Part shown: one piece after another, positions 1 through 8,867 of the stretch | Numbering within the stretch: the first letter of the stretch is position 1 | Layout of the letters: the number at the start of each line of letters is the position of its first letter | Assembly: GCA_035441325.1 (NCBI GenBank) | Contig: DAOROA010000016.1 | Location: 14,590-78,589 of the forward strand | DNA: 64,000 bases | Source: Competibacter_A sp002352125 | Lineage (GTDB): Bacteria > Pseudomonadota > Gammaproteobacteria > Competibacterales > Competibacteraceae | Direction of reading: 5' to 3' | The notes under the pieces: model-generated | Databases searched by the model: none | Seen by the model: only the letters and a program-made list of their open reading frames with translations | What the model was told of the DNA's origin: nothing | Position numbers and translations under genes: made by a program

Positions 1-15
1 ATGGGGTGAATCTGG

Positions 16-729
16 ATGGGAACGAATCGCTGGCTTCCAACAATTCTGTCGATCTGTTGCGGGCTGGCCGCGCCGGCCTGGGCGGCGGCCGAGGAGACGA
101 TTCAGCCGCTAGAGACGATCCAACAGCAAGTCTACGAATTCCTGACAGCGCAGCACCGGAACCGGGCCGAGCCGCCGCAAATCCGTTTGAGCAATCTCGA
201 TCCCCGGTTGCGGCTGCCGAAATGCGGGGCGGCACTGGAAGCTTTTTTGCCTGGCGGCGCCAAAACGGCGGGCAATACTTCGGTCGGTGTACGCTGTCCA
301 GGTCCTCGGCAATGGACCGTTTATCAGAACGCCAACGTGCGGATTTTCGACCGCGTGCTGGTGTCAAGCCATTTCTTGCCCAAAGGAACGGTACTGAACG
401 CCACCGATCTGAAACTCGAACGCCGCGAACTGTCCGCTTTGCTGAGCGGCTACGAAACCGAGCCAGAACGCCTGACCGGTAAGCAACTGCGGCGGGCGCT
501 GATGGCGGGGGCGGTCGTCGCACCGCAAGCCGTCAAGGCCCTACCGCTGATCAAGCAAGGGGAAACGGTCACGATCGTGATGCGGCAAGGAGGAATGGAA
601 GTCCGCTCCAGCGGCATCGCCTTGGAAGATGCCGATCTAGGCGAACGGCTGCGAGTCCGCAACGAAACGTCCAAACGCGTGGTCGAAGGCACGGTGACGG
701 CCAGCCGTCGAGTCGAAGTTGGACAGTAA
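16..729 (+). CDS. flgA: Flagellar basal body P-ring formation chaperone FlgA
   Basis: FlgA is the periplasmic chaperone needed to assemble the FlgI P-ring around the flagellar rod. The 237-residue product begins with a Sec-type signal peptide (hydrophobic stretch at about residues 6-24, Ala-rich cleavage region). The C-terminal half has the SAF/ChapFlgA pattern, with an LPKGTVLNATDL segment near residue 117 and an IKQGETVTIV segment near 178. Length matches the family. The flgM-flgN pair follows directly in the same direction, the usual flgA-flgM-flgN order. The ATG at 16 was chosen because it gives a proper signal peptide. Family assignment is by recognised sequence pattern. Confidence 0.93.
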   Translation: MGTNRWLPTILSICCGLAAPAWAAAEETIQPLETIQQQVYEFLTAQHRNRAEPPQIRLSNLDPRLRLPKCGAALEAFLPGGAKTAGNTSVGVRCPGPRQWTVYQNANVRIFDRVLVSSHFLPKGTVLNATDLKLERRELSALLSGYETEPERLTGKQLRRALMAGAVVAPQAVKALPLIKQGETVTIVMRQGGMEVRSSGIALEDADLGERLRVRNETSKRVVEGTVTASRRVEVGQ

Positions 730-741
730 CGGAAATTCCGT

Positions 742-768
742 TAAAGTTCTTTAAAGTTCGGCCGATAA
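742..768 (+). promoter_or_regulatory. Sigma-28 (FliA) promoter upstream of flgM
   Basis: TAAAGTTC at 742-749 and GCCGATAA at 761-768 are separated by exactly 11 bases. This is an almost perfect match to the FliA consensus TAAAGTTT-N11-GCCGATAA. It lies 45 bases before the flgM start. A second overlapping TAAAGTTC copy at 752-759 gives a small direct repeat of the -35 element. It places flgM and flgN in the late flagellar class. Confidence 0.93.
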
Positions 769-812
769 TGCTTGACATACCTACCTTGAACTAACGGGAT
801 GGATTACTAACC

Positions 813-1115
813 ATGGCCATCAATCCAATTACCGGAACGTATTCCCCGCCCGTTCGTGGCGGCGGCTACGTAGAGCGGGCTTCCCCGTCGAACGTGGCAT
901 CGCTGCCGGATAAACCGGTCGGCGAAATCGACAAAGTTCAATTGACACCAGGCTCTTTGAGCTTGCGCCAGCTAGAAACGGAACGACAGGAGCCGTCGGT
1001 CGACGAAACGAAGGTCGCGGCTTTGCGCAAGGCCATCGCGAGCGGCGAATACCAAGTGGATTCGGGCCGGGTTGCTCGCAAGATGCTCGACTTCGAAGAT
1101 GCTTTGTTCTCCTGA
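813..1115 (+). CDS. flgM: Anti-sigma-28 factor FlgM
   Basis: FlgM binds FliA (sigma-28) and holds it inactive until the hook is finished, then leaves through the flagellar export apparatus. The 100-residue product has the expected size and a disordered N-terminus rich in Gly, Pro and Ser. The conserved C-terminal FliA-binding region lies around residues 40-98 (KVQLTPGSL near 47, then ALRKAIASGEYQVDSGRVARKM split over about 72-92). It is preceded by a sigma-28 promoter and followed 9 bases later by flgN. The cognate sigma factor, fliA, is in this same window on the minus strand. Confidence 0.95.
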   Translation: MAINPITGTYSPPVRGGGYVERASPSNVASLPDKPVGEIDKVQLTPGSLSLRQLETERQEPSVDETKVAALRKAIASGEYQVDSGRVARKMLDFEDALFS

Positions 1116-1124
1116 GCGCGACCG

Positions 1125-1592
1125 ATGACGCTGGCGATGCTGCTGCGAGAAGAATTGACTGCCGTCGAATGGCTGCAACAGTTGTTGCAACGCGAATACG
1201 ACGTTTTAAAAACTCGTGACCCGGCGAGTTTGGAGCAAGTCGTCAACGAGAAACAAGCTTGCACGGATCGCTTGCGCAAGTTGATGGCTGACCGGGTCGA
1301 TTACCTGCAAGCGCAGGGAATCGCCGCCGATGCGCAGGGATTGGCCGCTTACGTCGATACGTTGCCGGTCGCGGAGCGAATTGGCGTGGATCAACTGTGG
1401 ACGGCGCTGGAGAAGGTCGCCGAACAAGTGCGCGCCCAAAACGAAGTGAATGGCGCCGTGATCGCGGCCAGCCGGAACCACGTCGACCGGACGCTAGCTA
1501 TTTTGCGCGGCCGCGATTCGCTGGATTTCCTTTACGATCAGGACACCCGCAAAGTGTTCGGCGGCGGCGGACAACCCATCGCGCGGGCCTGA
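1125..1592 (+). CDS. flgN: Flagellar export chaperone FlgN
   Basis: FlgN is the cytoplasmic export chaperone for the hook-filament junction proteins FlgK and FlgL. The 155-residue product is almost entirely helical. It has a FlgN-like N-terminus (LREELTAVEWLQQLLQREYD, about residues 6-25) and the EKQACTDRLRKL segment near residue 47. Its location immediately after flgM is the standard arrangement in gammaproteobacteria. FlgN proteins diverge strongly, so context carries part of the weight. No flgK or flgL lies in the window. Confidence 0.88.
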   Translation: MTLAMLLREELTAVEWLQQLLQREYDVLKTRDPASLEQVVNEKQACTDRLRKLMADRVDYLQAQGIAADAQGLAAYVDTLPVAERIGVDQLWTALEKVAEQVRAQNEVNGAVIAASRNHVDRTLAILRGRDSLDFLYDQDTRKVFGGGGQPIARA

Positions 1593-1710
1593 TCGCCGCC
1601 CTGCCGCTCTCGATTACGATTTTCCTCGAATTTTCCCGCTATTCGGCGGCTAGCTCGCGCGCGCTGGCGTTGCTATTTCCGGTTCCCTTGTTGTACCCGA
1701 AACGCCCTCT

Positions 1711-2592
1711 TCAGAACATTCGACAGCAATTGCGGCCAGCCTGCTTGGCTCGATACAAGGCGCGATCGGCACGGTCGAACACAGCTTGCGGAGAATCGCC
1801 GGGCTCGAAACTGGCCAGGCCGCAAGATATCGTAACGGGTGTGCGAACCCCATCGTTGTCGAATCCGGCTTCGGCGATATTGAGCCGGAGCCGGTCAGCC
1901 AAATTTAACGCAGCCTGGAGATCGGCTCCCGGCAAGAGCATCGCAAACTCCTCGCCGCCATAGCGGGCGACGAAATCCGTGCTTCGAATGCGATGGGCGA
2001 GCTGTTGAGCCACGCCGCGCAGCACGGCATCGCCGACGGCGTGACCGTATCGGTCGTTGATTTGCTTGAAGTGATCGATATCCCAGATCAGAAACGTCAA
2101 AGGATTGCCGAAACGCCTCCAGCGCTGGTATTCGCTTTGAAGCTGCTCTTCGTAGGCCAGCCGGTTAAAGATATCGGTCAATGGATCTTTTCGCAGGCGT
2201 TCGCTTTTCTCCTTCAACAGCGAAGCCAGCAATTCTTTCTCCCTGCTCAATTCGACGACCCGGTTCCGGAGATCTGCGATCAGTTGATCGTGCCGATCCA
2301 TCAGCAACAACGATTCTTCGGTTGATTGCGGCTGTTCGTCGCGAGATCCGCGCACTCTATGAGCCGCTTCTTGCAGCTTCCGCCAGCCGCGAATCCCAAT
2401 ATGGGTTACGGTAACCGAACCGATAGCGGCCACGAGAGTCGCCGGAACCGCAAACGATTCGAGAGTCTGCAACAAACCCATCTGTTCGATTGTTACGCCG
2501 CTGGCTACCATCGCCGATGCGCCGCGCCAAACGCCTGCTAGCACGAGCGCTTGGACGGCCATTTCAAGAAAACGCATCATTTTAGTTTCCAT
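1711..2592 (-). CDS. Membrane-anchored diguanylate cyclase (GGDEF)
   Basis: Predicted diguanylate cyclase that makes c-di-GMP from two GTP. Two N-terminal hydrophobic segments precede a heptad-rich coiled coil (RNRVVELSREKELLASLLKE) and a complete GGDEF domain with the active-site form GGEEF. An RSTD motif five residues before GGEEF fits the RxxD inhibitory I-site, so product feedback is likely. The open frame extends to a GTG at 2709. The ATG at 2592 is preferred because GAAGG lies about 12 bases upstream and it starts just before the first membrane segment, giving 293 residues. It lies tail to tail with flgN. A role in motility control is inferred from position only. Confidence 0.88.
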   Translation of the reverse strand: METKMMRFLEMAVQALVLAGVWRGASAMVASGVTIEQMGLLQTLESFAVPATLVAAIGSVTVTHIGIRGWRKLQEAAHRVRGSRDEQPQSTEESLLLMDRHDQLIADLRNRVVELSREKELLASLLKEKSERLRKDPLTDIFNRLAYEEQLQSEYQRWRRFGNPLTFLIWDIDHFKQINDRYGHAVGDAVLRGVAQQLAHRIRSTDFVARYGGEEFAMLLPGADLQAALNLADRLRLNIAEAGFDNDGVRTPVTISCGLASFEPGDSPQAVFDRADRALYRAKQAGRNCCRMF

Positions 2593-2910
2593 CTTCGTAC
2601 TACCTTCGCCATCGTTCGCCGTTGTTGTCCGTGCTTGGCTTTCGAGCTGCAACCAAAAGCCGAAAATCCCCGAAACCCGTTCGGTAACCCATTCGAGCGC
2701 AATGGCCACAATTCTTGCGAGTGTTGCCAGCGCGCTCTAGACGAGAATGTCATCAATATTTTATGCAAATCAAATACCAAATAAAAAATAAATTAAAAAC
2801 AATCAGTTAAATATAAATAACCGCCAATATTTTGACTGCTGCCAAATCGGGCGAGCAATTCGCCGGTTCGCCAATTCGTTGACGCCACCGGCTGAAGGTC
2901 GTGCTCTTCA
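2593..2910. other. Intergenic stretch, AT-rich in its second half
   Basis: About 320 bases separate the diguanylate cyclase start from the end of cusA. The part from about 2745 to 2830 is strikingly AT-rich compared with its surroundings and probably holds the promoter of the cyclase. I see no gene, RNA or convincing terminator. Confidence 0.5.
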
Positions 2911-5900
2911 CTAGCGGCTCTTTCGCTCGATCACCACCCTCTGCCAGATCAGGAACACTGCCGGAATCACCACCAGAGTTAACAGCGTGGCGCTGACCAT
3001 GCCACCCACCATCGGCGCAGCGATGCGACGCATCACTTCCGATCCCGTCCCTGTGCCGTACATGATCGGCAACAAGCCGACGATGATGGTGGCGACGGTC
3101 ATCATTTTCGGCCGCACCCGCAATAGCGCGCCTTCGATCACCGCCTCGCGCAACTCGATCGAAGTGACGGCGCGGCCTTCGCTGGCGGCCGATTCCCGTC
3201 GCTTCGCCAACGCCTGATCGAGATAGACCAACATCACCACCCCGGTTTCCGCCGCGACGCCGGCTAGGGCGATGAAGCCGACCCCGACCGCCACCGACAG
3301 GTTGTAGTTCAGCCAGTACAGCAACCAAATTCCGCCCAGCAGCGCAAAAGGCAAGGTCGCCATGATGAGCACCGCTGGACCGAAACGGCCGAAACTCAGA
3401 TACAGCAGCAGAAAGATGATCGCCAGCGTGATCGGCGCGACAATTTGCAGCTTGGCCAAGGCGCGGGTCAAATACTCGTACTGGCCGGACCAGCGCAGCG
3501 AATAACCAGCCGGCAGCACGACTTGCTCCGCCACCGCCCGCTGCGCCTCGGCGACGAAAGAACCGATGTCGCGGTCCTGAATGTCCACGTAAGTGATGCC
3601 AGTCAGCCGGGCGTTCTCGCTTTGTAACATCGCCGGTCCATCGGTAATCTTGATCGCGGCGACTTGGCTCAACGGCACCACGGCGCCGGCCGGCGTCACG
3701 ATAGGTAGCGCCTGCAACCGCTCCAACGAGTCGCGCACCGCTTGCGGATAACGCAGGTTGACCGGATAGCGTTCCAGCCCCTCCACGGTCTCGGTGACAT
3801 TCATCCCGCCGACGGCGGTGTTGATGACCTCTTGCACGTCGCCGACGCTCAATCCCAACCGGGCAGCGGCCAAGCGGTCGATGACGATGTCCACGTAGCG
3901 GCCACCGGCCACCCGTTCGGAATAAACCGACGTGGCGCCCGGAATGGTGCGGATGACCTGTTCCAATCGCTCGCCCACTTGCTGGATCGTCGCCGGATCG
4001 GTGCCCGCGACCTTGACGCCGAGCGGCGTCTTGATGCCGGTCGCCAGCATGTTGATGCGGTTCTTGATCGGCATCACCCACGCGTTGCTCAGGCCGGGCA
4101 ATTTGACGATGCGGTCCAGCTCGGCGATCAAATCGGCGGTGGTCAGGCCGGGCCGCCATTCCGCGCGCGGTTTCAACTCGATCGCTGTCTCGATCATGCT
4201 CAACGGTGCCGGATCGGTGGCGGTCTCCGCTCGCCCGACCTTGCCGAACACCCGTTGTACCTCGGGAACAGTTCGAATCAACTTGCCGGTCTGCTGCAAG
4301 ATTTCCGTCGCTTTGCCGATGGCGATAGCGGGAAAAGTCGTCGGCATGTACAGCAGATCGCCCTCGTCCAGATCGGGCATGAATTCGACACCCAAGCGGT
4401 GCAGCGGCCACCAGCCGGTCAGCGTCAACAATCCCGCCAACACCACCACCAACCACGGACGGCGCAAAACCACGCCGACGAACGGTCGATAGATAGCGAT
4501 CAACAGGCGATTGAGCGGATTTTTGTTCTCGGGAAGAATCCGCCCCCGCACGAACCAGCCCATCAGCACTGGCACCAGGGTGATGGACAGGCCCGCAGCG
4601 GCGGCCATCGCGTAGGTTTTGGTATAGGCCAGCGGCGCAAACAGCCGCCCTTCCTGCGCTTCCAGGCTAAACACCGGCAGAAAGCTGAAGGTAATGATCA
4701 GCAGCGAAAAAAACAGCGGTGGCCCGACTTCCGCCGACGCCTGCTGCACGATTCGCCAACGGTCGGCGGCGTCGCGTAGCTGGGCGTGTTCCAGATGCTT
4801 GTGGAGGTTCTCGACCATGACGATGGCGGCGTCCACCATCGCGCCGATGGCGATGGCGATACCCCCCAGCGACAGGATGTTGGCGTTGATTCCTTGCCAG
4901 CGCATGATGGCGAACGCGGCCAGAATGCCGACCGGCAGACTGATCAGAATCACCAGCGAGGAGCGCAGGTGGAATAGAAACAGCGCGCAAACTACGACCA
5001 CGACCACGAATTCTTCGACCAGCTTGTCGCGCAAATTGGCGACCGCCCGCAGGATCAAGCTGGAGCGGTCGTAGGTCGGCACAATTTCGACCCCTTCCGG
5101 TAAGCCGCGCCGCAATTGCTCCAGTTTGGCCTTGACCGCGTCGATGGTCGTCAGGGCATTCTCGCCGGAGCGCATGACGATGATGCCGCCCACCACCTCA
5201 CCTTCGCCGTCCAGTTCCGCCGCGCCCAGCCGCAGTTGCGGACCGATCCGCACCTCGGCCACGTCGCCGAGCAAGATCGGCGTACCGGCGGAGCTGACGC
5301 CCAGCGATACCCGCCGCAAGTCCTCGACGGTTTGCAGATAGCCGCGCGAGCGCACCATGTATTCGGCCTCGGCCATTTCGATCACCGAGCCACCGACTTC
5401 CTGGTTGGCGTTCTGAATCGCCATCCGCACTTGCGAGAGCGGCAGGTTGTAGGCGCGCAGCCGGTTGGGATCGAGCACCACCTGATACTGCTTGACCATG
5501 CCGCCGACCGTCGCGACTTCGGCCACGCCGTCCACCGACTGCAACTCGAATTTGAGGAACCAGTCCTGCAAAGAGCGCAGTTGCGCCAAATCGTGATGGC
5601 CCGTCCGATCCACCAAGGCATATTCGTAGATCCAGCCAACGCCGGTGGCATCGGGGCCTAACGCCGGTTGCGCTTGGGGTGGCAAACGGGGCGCAATCTG
5701 GCTCAGATATTCCAGCACCCGTGACCGCGCCCAATACAAATCGGTGCCGTCGGCGAAAATCACGTAAACGAAGGAATCGCCGAAACCAGAATAACCGCGC
5801 ACCGATACCGCGCCCGGCACCGCCAGAAAAGCCGTCGCCAACGGGTAGGTGACTTGGCTTTCCACCACCTGCGGAGCTTGGCCGGGATAGCTGGTCTTGA

Positions 5901-6045
5901 CGATCACCTGCACGTCGGACAGGTCGGGCAAGGCATCGAGCGGAATGTGGCGGGCGGAATACGCGCCCCAGCCGGCCAACAGCAATGTCGCCAGCGTAAT
6001 CAGCAAGCGATTTTGAATCGACCAACGGATGACGGCGGCGATCAT
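2911..6045 (-). CDS. cusA: Copper/silver efflux RND transporter CusA
   Basis: Inner-membrane, proton-driven pump of the HME-RND family, exporting Cu(I)/Ag(I) with a periplasmic adaptor and an outer-membrane channel. The 1044 residues match CusA length. The protein starts with a transmembrane helix and carries the HME signature IAIGAMVDAAIVMVEN, whose Asp is the proton-relay residue. Two Met-bearing segments aligned with the CusA metal path are visible (LLYMPTTFPAI and RINMLATGIKTPLG), favouring monovalent copper/silver over Zn/Co/Cd. It overlaps cusB by four bases. No CusC-type outer-membrane gene is in the window. Metal specificity is inferred from the motifs. Confidence 0.92.
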   Translation of the reverse strand: MIAAVIRWSIQNRLLITLATLLLAGWGAYSARHIPLDALPDLSDVQVIVKTSYPGQAPQVVESQVTYPLATAFLAVPGAVSVRGYSGFGDSFVYVIFADGTDLYWARSRVLEYLSQIAPRLPPQAQPALGPDATGVGWIYEYALVDRTGHHDLAQLRSLQDWFLKFELQSVDGVAEVATVGGMVKQYQVVLDPNRLRAYNLPLSQVRMAIQNANQEVGGSVIEMAEAEYMVRSRGYLQTVEDLRRVSLGVSSAGTPILLGDVAEVRIGPQLRLGAAELDGEGEVVGGIIVMRSGENALTTIDAVKAKLEQLRRGLPEGVEIVPTYDRSSLILRAVANLRDKLVEEFVVVVVVCALFLFHLRSSLVILISLPVGILAAFAIMRWQGINANILSLGGIAIAIGAMVDAAIVMVENLHKHLEHAQLRDAADRWRIVQQASAEVGPPLFFSLLIITFSFLPVFSLEAQEGRLFAPLAYTKTYAMAAAAGLSITLVPVLMGWFVRGRILPENKNPLNRLLIAIYRPFVGVVLRRPWLVVVLAGLLTLTGWWPLHRLGVEFMPDLDEGDLLYMPTTFPAIAIGKATEILQQTGKLIRTVPEVQRVFGKVGRAETATDPAPLSMIETAIELKPRAEWRPGLTTADLIAELDRIVKLPGLSNAWVMPIKNRINMLATGIKTPLGVKVAGTDPATIQQVGERLEQVIRTIPGATSVYSERVAGGRYVDIVIDRLAAARLGLSVGDVQEVINTAVGGMNVTETVEGLERYPVNLRYPQAVRDSLERLQALPIVTPAGAVVPLSQVAAIKITDGPAMLQSENARLTGITYVDIQDRDIGSFVAEAQRAVAEQVVLPAGYSLRWSGQYEYLTRALAKLQIVAPITLAIIFLLLYLSFGRFGPAVLIMATLPFALLGGIWLLYWLNYNLSVAVGVGFIALAGVAAETGVVMLVYLDQALAKRRESAASEGRAVTSIELREAVIEGALLRVRPKMMTVATIIVGLLPIMYGTGTGSEVMRRIAAPMVGGMVSATLLTLVVIPAVFLIWQRVVIERKSR

Positions 6046-7550
6046 GGCGCGGTACTCCTCTCACTCTTTAGGAGAGGGGTCGGGGGCGAGAGACGTATGG
6101 CATCGATCACGTACCGCCCGTCCTCGCCTTCCCGGATGCGGAAATGCGCCTTGCCGTCCGGTTTCAGCCCGTCCAGCTTGACGCCCTTGGCGACGGGAAA
6201 ATCCATCGTCATCGCTGGCCATTTCAATTCCGGGATCGGTTGATGAGTCACGTTTAACGTGCGCGATGCCGACTCGACTGCGTTGATGACGCCATCGGTC
6301 CAGATTTCTGGCGCTGCCGGCTTACTCAACCGTTGCAGACTGGCGCGAACGCTGCTTTCGGAATCGAGCAGGAATTGGGCGGATGTGACGACCCGTTCGT
6401 TTTCCTTCAACCCGGAGCGGATTTCTACCCGATCATCGGATTCGATGCCGGCCTCGATTGGCCGCGCTTCGAACTGTCCCTCGCCAAGATCGACGATCAC
6501 TCGCTGTTCCACGCCGGTGCGAATCAAGGCTTCGCGGGGGATGTTCAACACCTTGGCACGCGGCGCAGCATGGATGACCACATCGGCGAACATGTTGAAC
6601 TTGAGCCGTTCGCCGGGATTGGGAAAGCGCAACCGGGCGCGCAAAGCGCGAGTTTTCGGGTCTACGTCGGGGTAAATGTATTCGACCGTGCCTTCCCAAG
6701 CCTCGCCGGGCGCGTGAGGCAACCGCACTTCGGCTTTTTGGCCGGTCGCCAGCCAGCCAGCTTGTTGCTCGAATACCTCGACCTTGATCCAAACCGTGGA
6801 CGGATCGGCCAGCGTCATCAGTTCCAGCTCCGGCGTGACGTACATCCCCTCGCGAATGTTGAGCGCCGAAATCAGGCCGTTCTGGCGAGCGTACACCGAC
6901 GTCAACTGACGAACGCGCCCTTCTTTTTCCAGTTGTTGGATTTGGCTTTCCGGTATGCCCAAGGCCAACAGCCGGTCGTGGCCTAGAGCTTTAAGATCGG
7001 ACCGGTCGCTGCGCAACGTTTGCAAATACTCTTTTTGTGCGTTGACCAGATCGGGAGAATAGACTTCCAGCAGCAGATCACCCTGCCGAACCCGCTCGCC
7101 CAAGGTTTTGACCTTCAGGTTTTCCACCCAACCGTTGGCGCGCAGATGAACGTGGCTGAGCGTCCGCTCGTCGTAATCGAGATAGCCGACGGTTTCGATC
7201 CGCCGGCTCAGATCGCCGCGTTCGACCGGTGCGGTGCGCACGCCCAGATTGTTGACGACTTCCGGCGCGATGCGGATGCCGGGGCCGGCGACGGTATCCC
7301 CTCCGTCGGCGTAAACCGGGATATAGTCCATGCCCATGTCATCCTTGGCCGGCGTGTCGGAGAAGATGGTGGGGTTCATCGGATGCCGGTACTTGACCGG
7401 TTTGCGCTCGGCCGGCGCAGCGGCGTTGGAATCGGCCGGCGCGGGCGCTTCGTGGCCGAGATGGGCAAGCAAGGGTTGCAGGCGAGGTGCCAGCAAGACG
7501 CCGGCAGCGAACAGTAAGATGGCGACAACAACCGCCAAGATGGCTTTCAT
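6042..7550 (-). CDS. cusB: CusB-type periplasmic adaptor with fused CusF-like domain
   Basis: Membrane-fusion adaptor linking CusA to an outer-membrane channel. In order: a signal/anchor helix (residues 1-20), a heavy-metal-binding YHPM-type domain at about 53-80 (KYRHPMNPTIF...DDMGMDYIPVY), then barrel-sandwich and beta-barrel adaptor domains. From about residue 416 there is a C-terminal CusF-like domain. Its His437, Trp445, Met448 and Met450 keep the 8-3-2 spacing of the CusF copper ligands (H36, W44, M47, M49). The chaperone that is a separate protein in E. coli is therefore built in here. The gene sits between a small Cys/His protein gene and cusA in an apparent operon. Confidence 0.92.
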   Translation of the reverse strand: MKAILAVVVAILLFAAGVLLAPRLQPLLAHLGHEAPAPADSNAAAPAERKPVKYRHPMNPTIFSDTPAKDDMGMDYIPVYADGGDTVAGPGIRIAPEVVNNLGVRTAPVERGDLSRRIETVGYLDYDERTLSHVHLRANGWVENLKVKTLGERVRQGDLLLEVYSPDLVNAQKEYLQTLRSDRSDLKALGHDRLLALGIPESQIQQLEKEGRVRQLTSVYARQNGLISALNIREGMYVTPELELMTLADPSTVWIKVEVFEQQAGWLATGQKAEVRLPHAPGEAWEGTVEYIYPDVDPKTRALRARLRFPNPGERLKFNMFADVVIHAAPRAKVLNIPREALIRTGVEQRVIVDLGEGQFEARPIEAGIESDDRVEIRSGLKENERVVTSAQFLLDSESSVRASLQRLSKPAAPEIWTDGVINAVESASRTLNVTHQPIPELKWPAMTMDFPVAKGVKLDGLKPDGKAHFRIREGEDGRYVIDAIRLSPPTPLLKSERSTAP

Positions 7551-7625
7551 CGAAAGGCTCCCAAATAAATCGCGTGAATGCGGCGCAGGGCCGCGTCTTC
7601 GGCAAAGCGCAAGAGGCTGGGAGCG

Positions 7626-8042
7626 CTACAAACGCAAAACGATGGAACGCTGGGTCGGTGGCGGACCGGTGGTTGCGGCAATGAGGGGAAGCGGAAGATG
7701 GCCTTGATTCGACCAGTCTGGCGCTAGCAACCTGGCGGCGGCGAGCGGTTGCGGGGATACGTCCGGGTTGCCGAACGACGATGCGTAACGATCTGCTACG
7801 TCGTAATGACCGATAGCCTGCGGACAGGATCCGTCGTGGCAGGGCAACTGCGAAAAGTTATGAGGCGAATTCGGCGTCGCGAACAGGCCGGGGCAGCAAT
7901 CGTGAGCGTTCGATGGCGGAACAGAACCGGCTTGCGCCACCGCCGAACAAGGATGGCCGCCAAACATCAGCAATAGCACCAACAGCAGCGCCATCAAAAC
8001 GCCGGGCTGCCGGACATGCTCGCGCCGCGCCGTCGGACTCAA
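7626..8042 (-). CDS. Small secreted Cys/His-rich protein leading the copper operon
   Basis: A 138-residue protein of unknown function, 75 bases upstream of cusB and in the same direction. It has a basic N-terminus (ARREHVR), a hydrophobic core at about residues 16-28 and a likely signal-peptide cleavage after AVAQA. The mature part contains HDCCPG and PCHDGSCP, plausible metal ligands. Small Cys/His-rich exported proteins of this kind often lead copper-resistance operons (CopL-like or DUF2946-like proteins are comparisons, not identifications). The longest frame starts with TTG at 8042, with GGGGA upstream. An ATG at 7994 would start directly at the hydrophobic core. Confidence 0.55.
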   Translation of the reverse strand: MSPTARREHVRQPGVLMALLLVLLLMFGGHPCSAVAQAGSVPPSNAHDCCPGLFATPNSPHNFSQLPCHDGSCPQAIGHYDVADRYASSFGNPDVSPQPLAAARLLAPDWSNQGHLPLPLIAATTGPPPTQRSIVLRL

Positions 8043-8056
8043 AATCGGTTCCCCGT

Positions 8057-8073
8057 CGAAAATTACATTTTCG
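8057..8073. promoter_or_regulatory. Perfect inverted repeat upstream of the copper operon
   Basis: CGAAAAT-TAC-ATTTTCG is a 7-bp perfect inverted repeat with a 3-base centre. It lies 15 bases upstream of the first frame of the copper operon, in the divergent intergenic region shared with the Bro-N gene. It could be an operator, but it does not resemble the CueR operator and I cannot name the regulator. Confidence 0.4.
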
Positions 8074-8205
8074 GTTGGATTTTAGTCGGTATTCGTAGTT
8101 CCGGAGTCGGCATCGGACATGCATCCAAAACCGCCTGTCTCGTCGCCGATAGTTTGAATTATACTTGCTTGATAGACAAACTATTTTTCGCTTCAATGCC
8201 TTCCG

Positions 8206-8826
8206 ATGTCCAACGATCTTGTCACTTTCGAATTTGTTACCCAGTCCGTCCGTGTCCTAATGATTGATGGTGAACCGTGGTTTGTTGCTGTCGACGTATG
8301 TGCAGCACTCCATATCAACAATAACCGTATGGCGCTAGCGCGATTGGATGAAGATGAAAAGGGTGTCAGTGTTATGGACACCCCTGGTGGGCCCCAAAAA
8401 ATGAGCATCATCAACGAATCCGGTCTTTACGCACTGATCCTGACCAGCCGCAAGCCGGAAGCCAAAAAATTCAAGAAATGGGTCACGTCCGAGGTGCTGC
8501 CCACGCTTCGCAAGCGAGGTCACTACACGATGCCCGGCACCGGCGAGCCCGTTTTCAAGCTGACCCAGCAAGACTTGACCGACTTGATCGAGCGTTGCGT
8601 CGAACGGGGCGTGAACGCAGCGCTGCGGGCCAGAAAAACGATCATCGAGCCGGCCAAACCGCGCTCGACCCGGGAGAATTTCAGCGAATGGGAAAAGGCC
8701 GAGATACTGCGTCTGGATGAGCAGGGGGTAGGGGCGGCGGAAATCGCCGATCTGCTGTATCGCCCCGTCAGCTCGGTGAGAAGCTTCTTATGGCGGAGCC
8801 GGCAAGCGAAGCGCGTGTACAACTAA
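8206..8826 (+). CDS. Orphan Bro-N domain protein (phage antirepressor-like)
   Basis: The first ~110 residues are a Bro-N domain, as in phage antirepressors. The pattern includes PWFVAVDVCAAL near residue 24, ISESG-like INESGLYALILTSRKPEA near 68 and KKWVTSEVLPTLRKRGHY near 89. The C-terminal ~50 residues (SEWEKAEILRLDEQGVGAAE...LLYRPVSSVRSFL) look like a helix-turn-helix or SANT-like DNA-binding region instead of the usual ANT or KilA-C domain. No other phage gene is nearby, so this is an isolated gene or prophage remnant. DNA binding is inferred, and the target is unknown. Confidence 0.8.
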   Translation: MSNDLVTFEFVTQSVRVLMIDGEPWFVAVDVCAALHINNNRMALARLDEDEKGVSVMDTPGGPQKMSIINESGLYALILTSRKPEAKKFKKWVTSEVLPTLRKRGHYTMPGTGEPVFKLTQQDLTDLIERCVERGVNAALRARKTIIEPAKPRSTRENFSEWEKAEILRLDEQGVGAAEIADLLYRPVSSVRSFLWRSRQAKRVYN

Positions 8827-8867
8827 GCCGGGGTTCTACGAAATTGAAGCCTTAACGGACAAAATTT

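Noticed and set aside
2807..4456. Long open frame (549 codons) on the minus strand within cusA, in another frame
   Set aside because: Arg/His/Gly-rich nonsense composition, no family pattern, fully inside the convincing cusA frame. A GC-rich shadow.
3742..4779. 345-codon plus-strand frame opposite cusA
   Set aside because: His/Gln/Asp-rich antisense shadow without homology pattern or ribosome-binding site.
8206..8826. Prophage around the Bro-N gene
   Set aside because: No integrase, portal, capsid, lysis or attachment-site signals nearby. Neighbours are the copper operon and moaA.
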